Assembly (NCBI GenBank): GCA_002508495.1
Contig: DANA01000127.1
Span: 12,309 to 36,283, forward strand
Origin: Methanoregula sp. UBA276
GTDB lineage: Archaea; Halobacteriota; Methanomicrobia; Methanomicrobiales; Methanospirillaceae
Reading direction: 5' to 3'
Length of the DNA: 23,975 nucleotides
Part shown: piece after piece, positions 1-12,000 of the stretch
How positions within the stretch are numbered: position 1 is the stretch's first letter
Layout of the letters: each line of letters starts with the position of its first letter
Position numbers and translations under genes: made by a program
Notes under the pieces: model-generated
Seen by the model: only the letters and a program-made list of their open reading frames with translations
Database searches by the model: none
Told to the model about the DNA's origin: nothing

Positions 1-3000
1 GAAGCGGGGACTGCTCTCCAGCAGGCAGTGACCCTCAATCCCGGGATGGCAGACGCGCTTCACTACCTTGCGCTCTCCTGTATCCAGTCATCCCGGTATC
101 CCGATGCGATTGACGCGTTCACCCGGGCTATCGAGGCATCTCCCGGCACGCCCGAAGTCGTGTACCAGCGCGGACTTGCCTATTACCACACAAAACAGTA
201 CCGCGATGCAATTGAAGATTTTGAAGAGACGGTGACCCTGGCACCGGAACGGACCGATGCATGGTACCGGAAAGGGGTTGCCGGCATATTCCTCAGCCGG
301 TACGAAGATGCCATCGAGGACTTTGGGGCGGTCCTTGGTCTTGACGAGAACCACACCGGGTCATGGTTTTACCGGGGTATTGCGCTTGCCCGGCTCGGGC
401 GGCACAAGGAAGCAATCGAGTCGTTTGAAAAAACCCTGTCGCTTGATCCCCGCTGTGCATCCGCAGCGTACCAGCAGGGGATCTCCTATGCCAACCTTGG
501 CAGGTTCAGCGAGGCAGTAACCGCGTATGACCGCGCCATCCGTATCAGCCCGGGATTTGCCGATGCTCTGTACCATAAAGGATACGCGCTGGCTAAGCTG
601 GGGCGGAATGAAGATGCAGTCATGGAATATAACCGGGCCCTTGCCCAGGACCCCGGAAATGCACAGACGCATTACCAGAAAGGCGCCCTCCTCTCAAGGC
701 TCGGCCGGTATGACGAGGCCATCGCATCATTTGAGAAAAGTATCAGCCTGCAACCAGACAATGCCCGCTCCCATTATGACAAGGGACTGTCGTTCCTGAA
801 ACTGGAGCGGTTTGACGATGCCCTTGATGCATTTGGCGATGCAATCGGGATCAACAGCAATTATGTCAACGCCCATTACAGCAGGGGATACACCCTTGCC
901 CAGATCGGCCGGCATGAAGAGGCAATCGAAGCATTTGACGATGCCCTTGCCATCGATCCCGGGCACACCCTTGCCCTCTACCAGCGCGGCCATGCCCTCA
1001 TGGCCCTCCAGGACTATTCTACGGCTATTGCATCCTTCGATGCCGTACTCGAGGCCTCACCGCAGAACACTGCTGCCCTGGTCGAGAAAGGATCTGCCCT
1101 CATCAGCCTCTCCCGGTTTGAAGAGGCAGTCCCCGTCCTTGATGAAGCGATTGAGTTAAACCCGGCTCTCTCCGATGCCTGGTTCTCCCGCGCAATTGCC
1201 CTCGAAAATACCGGCCGGCCTGAAGAGGCCCTGCCATCGTACGACCAGACCCTTGCCCTGAGCCCGGATCGTACCGATGCGCAGGTCAGGAAAGGCGTCA
1301 TCTTTGTACGGCTGAAACGGTACGAAGAGGCACTCCTCTCCTTCAACCTCGCCCTTGAACAGAACCCCCGCAATATCCGTGCATGGTATTTCAAGGGACG
1401 GGCTTTCACTGCCCTGAACCGCCCGGATGATGCGGCAAGGGCATTTGACAATGTCATCGAGATCGACCCGGAATGCACGCATGCCTACCGGAACAAGGCA
1501 CAGGCACTCATGCAGCTTGGCAAAAAAGCGGATGCAGTCGCTGCTTACGATTATGCGCTCAGTCTTGAGCCGGACAATCCCCGGACACTTCTGGCAAAGG
1601 GCATCGCACTCTCCGGCATCAGCCGGTATGATGAAGCGGTAAAGGCATTTGATGATGTCATCGAGATCGATCCGGGTATTGCAGAAGCCTACTACCAGCG
1701 CGGTCTCGCCCTTCTTGAGCTTGCGCACTATGATGACGCCATTCTTGCCTTCAACGAGGCTGCCGAGACCGATCCGGCGCATGAGTCTGCATACTATTAT
1801 ACCGGCACCACGCTCCTGAAAACCGGGAGGTATGAAGATGCACTGGCAGTTTTTGACCGGCTCCTGGCGCTCTCCCCCGATAATCCAAAAGCCCTGTTCC
1901 ACAAGGGCCTGGCATGCCTGAACCTGGACCAGTACGACGAGGCTGCCCGTCTCTTTACTGAAGCCGTCAAAAGAGATCCCGGCCTCCGCGAAGCATCGCG
2001 GTTTACCGGAATTGCGCTCACAAAACTGGGGCGTTTTGAAGAGGCAATCGAAGCATTTGATCGCGAACTCGCCCTGAACCCGCGGGACACCGACGCTGCT
2101 ATCCGCAAGGGGATTGCACTGGTCAGCCTCGAGAAGTACAAGATCGCCATCTCCATTTTCCGGAAATCTCTTGAAGCCGACCCGCGGAACATCCGGGCAT
2201 GGTGTTATCTCGGCCATTCCCTTGCTGCACTGGAACAATTCGAAGAGGCCGTGAATGCCTACGACCGGGTTCTCGAAACCGACCGCCAGTGTGCCCGGGC
2301 CTATTTTGGCAAGGGTATGGCCCTGTCCCGGCTGGGAAAACCTCTCGAAGCCGTCATTGCCTACGACAAGGTCCTCGAGATCGAGCCCGACAATGCAAAA
2401 GCCCTGTATTTCAAGGGGGTTGCCCTTGCCCAGAAAGAACGGTATGATGAAGCCATTGTGGCCTTCGAGCGTGCACTCGAGCAGGACCCCAAAAACAGTT
2501 CCGGCTTTTATTACCTGGGAATTGCCTATGCGGGAAGAGAGCGTTTCAGCGATGCCATACGGGCATTTGAGAGTGCGCTGGAGCTCGATCCCAATAATGC
2601 ACCGGCAGAGCATTTCCGGGGCATGGCACTCCTCCAGCGGCAGCGGAATGATGAAGCAGCCGCAGCGTTTTCCCGCGCTATTACCCTGGACCCGGCCAAT
2701 GCCGCATCCCACTATTTCCTGGGGCTGGCCCATTTCCAGGCAAAACAGTATGAAAAAGCGATTGCTGCCCTTGATGCAGCACTCCATCTCGACCCGTCGC
2801 TCTCGGAAGGCCACATGTACCAGGGCCTTGCGCTTGCTGCCATCCACCGGCATGAGGATGCAATAGCAGCCGTTGACAAGAGCCTTGCCGTCAACCCCTC
2901 CTTGATAGAAGCGCTGATCTGCCGGGCCGGATCCCTGTATACGCTGGGAAGATATTCCGAAGCAATCGAGACCGATGACCGCATCCTCTCGCTGAACCCG

Positions 3001-6000
3001 ACTTTAATCGACATCTGGCTCCAGAAAGGCAATTCCCTGTACAACGAAGGTCGCAAACAGGAGTCCGTTGCCGCGTACACAAAAGCCCTCGAGATCAACG
3101 GGAGCCTGCCCGAAGCCTGGGTCAAAAAAGCCGACGCACTCTTCGATCTCGGGAAGATCCAGGACGCGCTGGTTGCCTATACCCGGGCACTCGACATCAA
3201 CCCGGCCAATGCCGGTATCTGGATGCGGAAAGGAGACATCCTTACCCGCCTTGGCCGGACAGAAGATGCCATAGCCGCATATAAAAAATCGCTGCGGATC
3301 AACCCGGACCAGGAAGGCGGCTGGATCAAGAACGGCAGGGCACTGTTCAACCTTGGCCGGTACCAGGACGCCATAGAAGCGTTCGACAATGCCATATCTC
3401 TCAACCAGCGGAGCAAAGATGCGTTTTATTACAAAGGCCTTGCCCTCGAAAAGGTGAACCGAATCGAAGGTGCTATCCATGTCTTTGAGGTACTGCTCGA
3501 GATCGACCCGGAGAACAGCGATGCCCATTACCACAAGGGCCTGGCTCTTGCCACGTTAGGCGACCACCGGGATGCAATCATCTCATTTGACAAGGCAATC
3601 TCCCTTGCCCCTGCGCAAGCCCCGGCATGGTACCACAAGGGCCGATCCCTGATCGAATCCGGCAATTTTCCTGACGCCATCACTGCCCTCAACCAGGCAC
3701 TCGGGTTGGAAAGCTCCTTTCCGGAAGCTTCGTATTACCTGGGTGTCGCCCTGCTCCGGACCGGAAGATTCGAAGAGGCTATTGCAGCGTTTGACAACAA
3801 CCTGGTAAAAGACAGCAGCAATGCAGCAGGACATTTCAACCGGGGCCTTGCGCTGGAGAAGCTGGGCCGGAACGAGGACGCCCTTGCATCATTTGACAAG
3901 GCACTGATTTACGACCCGGAAAACGCCCTCGCGTTCTATCATAAAGGAAAGGCGTTCTCAAACCTTGGCCGCCACAGCGATGCTGCCTTTGCTTTTGACA
4001 AGACGCTCCAGTTGAAACCAAAATACACCGATGCCCGCTTAAGGAAAGGTATCGCGCTCTTCACGCTTGCCAAATTCCGGGACGCCATTGCAGAATTCGA
4101 CCGCACGGTCAGGGAAAACCCGCATAATTTCCCCGCATGGCTGTACCTGGCCCGGGGACGAACAGCCCTGGGTGATGATGAGAGTGCCATCGATTCGTTC
4201 GACCAGGCCATCGCCATCAACCCCGGGAATGGCGATGCGCATTTCGAACGGGGCGAGGCCCTGGTCAGGCGGGAACGTTTCGAGGAGGCGGTCCATGCAT
4301 TTGACCGGGTGCTGGAACTCGACGCATCCCGAATCCTGGCGCATTATTACCGTGGCCTCGCCCTTGACCGGAAAGGCGATCATAAAGACGCGGTTGCTGC
4401 GTTCGATGCCTGCCTGGGGGGAATGCCCAACCATGCCCCGGCGCATTACCTGCGGGGCCATGCACTCTATGCAACCGGGCTCTTCCGCGATGCTATCGAT
4501 GCGTTTGACCATGCGATCGAATACGATCCCTTCCATGCACCGGCATTCTATGAAAAAGCAGTAGCCCTCCATGACCTCGGGAGGAACGAGGAGGCTTCTG
4601 TAGCAGCAGCAAAAGCGCTGGAACTCCGGCCTGAATTTACCGATGCCTGGATCATACGGGCAACCGCGTTATGCGGCCTGGAACGGTATGAGGACGCAGC
4701 AGCGTCGCTGGAAAAGGCCCTTGAACTGGACCCGGCCAATGCCAAGACGTACTATGACCGCGGGCTGTGCCTGATAAAACTGGGCCGGCACCTTGAAGCA
4801 GTCGAATCATTTGACCGGGTGCTGGAACTCATTCCCAACTTCTCGCCGGCATTTTTCCATAAGGGTATTGCCCTGGCCGAACTCGGGATGTTTGACGAGG
4901 CGGTTTTTGCCTTTACCATCACGCTTGAGATCGTTCCCGACAATGCACAAGCGCATTATCACAAAGGTCTCGCGCTGGCACGGCTCGAGGACTATGACGG
5001 GGCCATAACCGCGTTTGACACGGCGTTTGTGCTGGATGCCGCAAAAGCAGATCCCCTGTACCAGAAAGGCCTGTGTCTTGCCGCGCTCGGGCAGCAGGAG
5101 AAGGCAGAAGCAGCATTCTCGCAGGCACTGGATGTTGATCCGGGCAACCGGGACGCTCTCTACCACAAGGGGCTTGCCCTTGCCGAACTGGGAAAATTCG
5201 ATGATGCCATCGAGGTCCTGTCCCGCACGCTGGACGCCAACCCCAAGATCGCCAATGCCTGGCTCATCCGGGGTTTCTGCCTCTTTGCCGTTGAGCGGTT
5301 CCAGGAAGCCGTCCTCTCGTACAACAAGGCGATCGAACTTGACGAGAGCAACCCCCACACCTGGTTCTATCTTGGTCGCTCGCAGCTCAGCCTGGGAAAT
5401 GATGCCGAGGCGGATGCTGCATTCGACCGCGCAATTGCCCTTGTCCCTGAATTCGGGGAGGCATTTTACTACAAGGGCGTTGCCCTGTTCCGGCAGAAGA
5501 ACGCAAGCCAGTCTGCAATCGCATTCGGGCGTGCAAACGTCCTGATGCCCGACTTTATTGACGGGTTCCGGGAGAGCGGGCGGGTCCTTTCTGTACTGGA
5601 ACGTTACCGCGAAGCGGTAACCGCGTTCGAGCGCGTCCTGGAGAACAACCCCGATGACCTGACCGCATTCTATGGTCTTGGCAGGGCGTATGACAATCTC
5701 GGCCTTTATCCCGATGCAATCTCCGCGTATGCCCGGGTGAACCGCGTCCAGCCCACCTGCGAACGGGCATTCATGTACAAAGGGTTTGCCCAGATCCGGA
5801 CCCGGCAATACGAGGAGGCCGCGGAAGCATTCTCCGAAGCAATCACCCTCAACCCCGCAAATGCCGAAGCCTGGAAGGAGAAGGGGCAGGCGCTTGTTGT
5901 CCTGGAAAAGTACGGGCAGGCCGTGGAAGCATTCGAAGGGTTTTTGGCCCTGTCCCCCGAAACCCCGGCAATCATCTTTGAGAAGGGCCTTGCCCTTGTC

Positions 6001-9000
6001 CAGCTTGACCGTACTGACGATGCCCTGCTGGCATTCTCGCAGTGCATTGCTCTTGGCATGAATACCGCCCGCGTCCATGCCGAACAGGGATACTGCTACT
6101 TCCGGCTGAAGCAGTACGATGCGGTCATCTCATCCCTTGACCGTTCGCTTGAACTGGAACGGGAAGACCCCCGGGTCCAGAGCACACGGGGCGAGGCGTT
6201 CGCCCATCTCGGGCGCCATGATGAAGCGCTTGCCGCGTTTGACGAAGCGCTGCTGCGCGACCCGGAGAACGAACGGGCACACCACGGGAAAGGCATCGCC
6301 CTTGTCCGGCTGGAGCGGTACGAAGACGCCATCATCTCGCTTGACCGGGCGCTGGAGAGCGATACCGCCGATCCGAACCTTCACTGCTGCAAGGGATACG
6401 CGCTCTATCGCCTGAAGCGGTTCAAAGAGTCAATAGAATCGTTCGGGAAATCCCTCAAGCGCCGGCCTGATAATGCTATTGCCCTCTTCTTCCGCGCAAA
6501 AGCACTCTATCACACCGGCAGGTGGAAAGAATCCGCGGCCTCGTTTGAAAAAGTCCTTGCCTCCGATACAGCCAATGCGGTTGCCTGGTATTTACGGGGA
6601 ATCTCTCTTTCGAGACTTGACCGGCATGGCGATGCGCTGGAAGCCCTTGTGCAGGCGCTGGAGCACGATCCCTCCTGTGCAACCGGCTGGTACAACAAGG
6701 GGCTGGAACTGGTCTTTCTCGACCGTCCCGATGAATCGCTTGCGGCCTTTGACCAGGCACTCTCCCTCAAACCGGACATGGTTGATGCTGCGGTCTCAAA
6801 AGCACTGACGCTTGCCGTCCTCGAACGGCATGATGAGGTCGTCACTGCCACGGACACCATCTTTGGTCTGGGCAGGAAGACTGCAGACATCTGGGCGCTG
6901 CGCGGCCATGCCTTTTTCCGGCTCGAACGGTGGCAGGATGCTCTCGAAGCCTATGACCAGTCCCTCGAACGGGAACCTGACAATCCTGCTGCCACGTTTG
7001 AGCGTGCAGAATCGCTCATGCACCTGGGCCGCTATGATGATGCTGTCCCTGCCTATGACCGGGCGCTCGGACTGGACCCGAAGAACGCGACAGCGGCCTT
7101 CAATCGCGCCCGTGCGCTGACAGAAATCAGGCGGGATGAGGATGCGGTAGCATCGTTTGACCTTGCTCTCGAAATCAATGGCCATGATGCAGAAGCTGCC
7201 TACCTGAAAGGTTGTGCGCTCCAGCGGTTGGAACGGCATGCCGATGCGCTGCGTGCCTTCGATCTCGCGCTGGAGCACAATCCCGGCCATGCACCGGCCC
7301 ATTACCACAAGGGGCTTTCCCTGCAAACACTCGAAAAATTCGAAAAATCTATCCGTTCCTACAAGCAGGCGCTAACGCACGATCCTGCTATTATCGATGC
7401 GGTATTCCGTATCGGGCTTGCATATGCCAGCCTGAGGAAATTTGAAAATGCCCTGCGGGCGTTTGACCGGATGGCAGAGCTGGCACCGGACAACCCGGCA
7501 GTCTTCCTTGAGAAAGGAAAAGCGCTGGTACGACTCCACCGGCTCGACGAGGCCCTGCCGGCACTGGATCGTTCACTGGAACTCCGGACAACCGATGTTG
7601 AAACATGGCTGTTGAAGGGGCAGGTGCTTTATGACCTGGGCAACCCGGCCGATTCCATTGGATCCTTTGACCGGACTCTTGCGCTTGATCCCGAGAACCT
7701 CACTGCATGGTACCGCAAAGGCCGGGCCCACCAGGAGACCGGGACCTATGCGGACGCCATTGCATCCTTTGACCGGGTCATATCCCGCGATACTGACTGT
7801 GCCGGGGCGTGGCTCAACAAAGGCAGTTCGCTGCTTTCCCTGGGCCGGTTCGAACCGGCCCTTGAAGCACTGACCCGTGCCCTTACCCTGAAACCAAAGG
7901 ATGCGAACGGGTGGTATGACCGGGGAATTGCTCTCGCCGAACTCGGCCGGTACGAGGAGGCGGTAGCATCTTTCGAACGGGCCACCTCCATCAACCGGAA
8001 GTTCACCAATGCATGGTTTGACAAGGGCCTCGCTCTGGTTAAACTGGGAAAGGACAAAGAAGCTATCAGCGCGTTTGATGCAACCATTGGCATTGACCCG
8101 CATTTCCTTGTGGCATTCTTTGAAAAAGGACTTGCACTGGAGCGTCTGGGCAGGTATTCCGATGCCCTTGCATCGTTCGATACCGCTCTTGAACTCGACT
8201 CATCCCATGTACCCTCGCTCCACCACAAAGGACTTGCCCTTTACCACCTGCAGCGATACGACGATGCTTCGGGAGCATTCGGTTCAGCGCTTGACCTGGA
8301 CAACGGGATCTATGATGCATGGTATTACCAGGGCACCTGCCTTGTCCATACCAGCAACCTGTCCGAGGCACTCCTGGCATTCGACCAGGCCATACGTATC
8401 CGGCCCGACTCGTTCGATCCCGTCTTCCAGCGGGGATGCATCCTCGCGCACCTGGAGCGGTACGAGGAGGCAGTAGCAGCATTTGATCGTGCCCTTGAAC
8501 TCAACCGCGGGGACCGGGACAGCCACTTCGCCCGGGGCCGTGCCCTTGCACATCTTGGACGCTACGAGGATGCCCTGGACTCCTTCCGGCAGAGCCTGAC
8601 CATCGATCCCGAATTTTCCAAAGGGTATTACTGCAAAGGAAGATCGCTTGAGGAACTGGAGCGCTATGAAGAAGCCATCAGTGCATTCGATGACTTCCTC
8701 AAACGGGTCCCGGACCATTCCGTGGCATGGCACCACCGGGGGATTTCTGCGGAAAAGATCGGGAGGGATGCAGAAGCTGCACGCTCGTATGACCAGGCAC
8801 GGCAGACAGATCCCCAGAACGTTGCCATCATTTTTGCCGAAGGCAATGCCCTGTCACGGTTGGAAAAATACGATGAATCTGTTCGCATTTTCGATATCGC
8901 GCTCGGCATCGAGCCCAGCAATGGCCGTATCCTGCTTGAAAAAGGCCGCGCCTTAAAAAAGAACCACCGCCATAACGATGCAGAGATCGTGCTCCACGAT

Positions 9001-12000
9001 GCTGCAGTCCAGCTCCCGGACGAATACGAACCTGCATGGCTCCGGGGGCTCTCCCTTGCACAACTCGGCCGCCACGCGGAAGCAGTGACGGAATTCGATG
9101 CTGCTCTCTCGCGAGTTACCGACGATCCGGCTATCTCGTTTGAGAAAGGCACATCGCTCATGGAACTCCAGCGGTATGAACCGGCAATCCTGGCATTTGA
9201 CCAGGTACTGGCGCTGGAACCCGTCCATACCGGTGCGATGTTCTGCCGTGCCCATGCACTCTTTGCCCGGGAAAAATATCCCGATGCGATCGAAGGCTAC
9301 AACCAGGTGCTTGAAAACATTCCCGACCATACTGCGGCATGGTTTGAGAAGGGCGTTTCACGGTACCGGCTCAACGATTATGCTGCATGCATAGAAGACC
9401 TGAGCCGGGCCCTTGAGCTTGACCCGGCGAACCATGTGGCAATGCACACCCTGGCTCGGGCCTACATGGCGCTTGGCCGGTTCTCCGATGCAATCGGGTC
9501 GTTCCAGGATCTCCTCGCCCATACACCGGAAAATGCCGATGCATGGTACGAACAGGGAGAATGCCTGGTCCGGTCTGGCCGGTATGAAGAGGCGGCCGGA
9601 TCGTTTGACCGGGCAATCGGGCTTCGTTCTGACTTCTTTGATGCACGATACGCGAAAGCCCGTGCACTCGATACCCTGGAACGGACCCCGGACGCGATCA
9701 CTGCCTACAACGATGCCCTTGCAATCCAGCCTCTCCATGTCCCGTCACTGCACTTTAAGGGGTCTGCGCTGATGCGCCTTGACGAGCCGGAGGCAGCAGT
9801 CAAGATCTTTGACCGGGCACTGGAGATCGATCCGGGCGTTGCCGATGTCCAGTTTGACAAGGGCCGGGCACTTTTCCGGATGGGGATGTTCCGCGAGGCG
9901 GTCAAGACATTCGATAAAGTCATCAGCATTGACAAGAACTACCCGGCCGCGTATTATGAAAAGGGGCAGGTGCTTGGCAGTCTTGGCCGGCACGACGATG
10001 CAATCATTGCTTTTAACCGGAGTATCGAGCTTGCCCCGGACAACGAACGTGCCCATTATCACAAGGGTCTTTCCCAGGCAGCCCTTGGGCGTTACATCGA
10101 TGCAATCGAAGCCTTTGATCGCGTCCTTGCAATCTCGCCGCACCTGGTCGATGCCTGGCTCCAGCGGGGCAAAGCCCTTGCAGAACTCGGCAAACAGAAC
10201 GATGCCATCGAATCCTATATCAAAACCCTTGCCATCGATTCAACCAACGCCGATGCATGGTTCCTCAAGGGAAAAGCATTGTTTGCCCTTGGCTCGTTCG
10301 ACGATGCAACAGAATCGTTCAACCGTGCCATCGAGATCCGGCCGGATATGGCAGAAGCCCATTACAACAAGGGCAGGGCGCTCTGTGAGATCGGCATGTT
10401 CCGGGAAGCGGTTATTGCGTTCGACAATGCTCTTGGGATCCAGCAAAAATACGTAGATGCCCTGTATGCCAAAGGGGCTGCACTTACCCGGCTCTCCCGG
10501 TACGATGATGCGGTTGCTGCATTTGATCTTGCCCTGAAGATCCGGCCAAATGCCGACAGGATCTGGACCGGCAAAGGCATTGCCCTCTCCCGTCTCGGGC
10601 GCCACAAAGAGGCAGTCGGCCTGTTTACCAAAGCCATCAGTATCGACCCGCAGGACGCTGTGGCACATTATCACCAGGGAGTCTCGCTGTTGCGCCTTGA
10701 GCAGTATCATGATGCCATACGGCAGTTTGAATCTGCATTAACAAAACGGCCGAAATGTGAAGAAGCACTGTACCAGAAAGGCCGGGCCCTCGCCCTGCTC
10801 GGCATGCACCATGAAGCGATTGCTTCTTACGATCGCGCGCTCACCCTCAATGACCGCATTGCTGAAGCGCTGCTCTACCGGGGGATCTCCCATGCTGAAC
10901 TGGGCGACTATTCCCTTGCACTTGCTGATTACGACCGGGCCCTTGCCTTAAACGGGGACTTTGCCGCACCCTACCTCTTCCGGGGTATCGCCCAAATCCA
11001 CATGGAGCAGTACCGTGAAGCGCTGAAAAATATCGATGCCGCACTTACCCTCCAGCCCGAGTATCCTGAAGCCTGGTACCATAAAGGGGTGGCACTCGTA
11101 AAATCGGAGCGGTATGACGATGCCATCCTTGCCTTTGACCATGCCCTTGAGTTCAACAACCAGTATGCCGAGGCGCTCTACTTCAAGGGTATCGCCCAGA
11201 CCAGGATCCAGCGGTATGAGGAAGCAATAACGTCCTTCAATGCGGTGCTTGTCCTTCAGCGCGAATTTTCAGATGCCATCTATGAACGCGGGCGGGCACT
11301 CTTCTTCCTGAACCGTTTCAGGGAAGCAATTACCTCGTTTGACCAGGTCCTTGCCCTCAACCCGGGGTCGGCAAATGCCCTGTACGAGAAGGGGCTTGCC
11401 TTCATCGCCCTGGGCAACCTGGGTGATGCCATCACCGCATTTGACGCCGCGATCGAGATCAATCCCTCCTGCTGGCAGGCATTTACCCGGAAGGGGAAGT
11501 GTCTCCTTGACCAGGGCAGATACGACGCTGCTATCACCGCATTCGACCGTGCTCTTGAACTTGAATCTCAGGTCTCTATCATCCATGATTACCGAGGCCT
11601 GGCATACGCGGCCCTTGAACAATACCGCGAGGCAATCCGGTCCTATGACGCAGCTCTCGAGATCGACTTCCAGCCAAAAGTCTTTGCCCACAAAGGTATC
11701 TGTCTTGCCGAGATCGGGATGTACCGCGATGCTATCGAATCATTTGACAAGGCAATCGAACTTGACGATACCGTTGCCGAGGGCTGGCTTGGCAAGGGCA
11801 ATGCCTACTACGATCTCGGGAAATATTCCGAGGCCCGGGATGCATACGAGCGCGGGCTTGCCCTTGATCCCGGGAATGCTGTCGGGTGGACCCGTCTTGG
11901 CATGGTACTCTCCTCCCTTCACCAGTACGAGGATGCAATCGGGACCTATGAACGGGCAATGGAGATCGATCCGTCCTTCTCCATTGCATATTTCACCAAG

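Noticed and set aside
28..30. GTG as the start codon of the giant TPR gene
   Set aside because: The frame is open upstream to base 1 and encodes the second half of another TPR helix, so the gene begins outside the window.
1156..2853. Long minus-strand frame (565 codons) under the TPR array
   Set aside because: It is the complement of the repeat-coding frame, with repeated low-complexity wording and no RBS; the periodic codon pattern of the TPR gene keeps antisense frames open. The same holds for 4807-6078 and other antisense frames.
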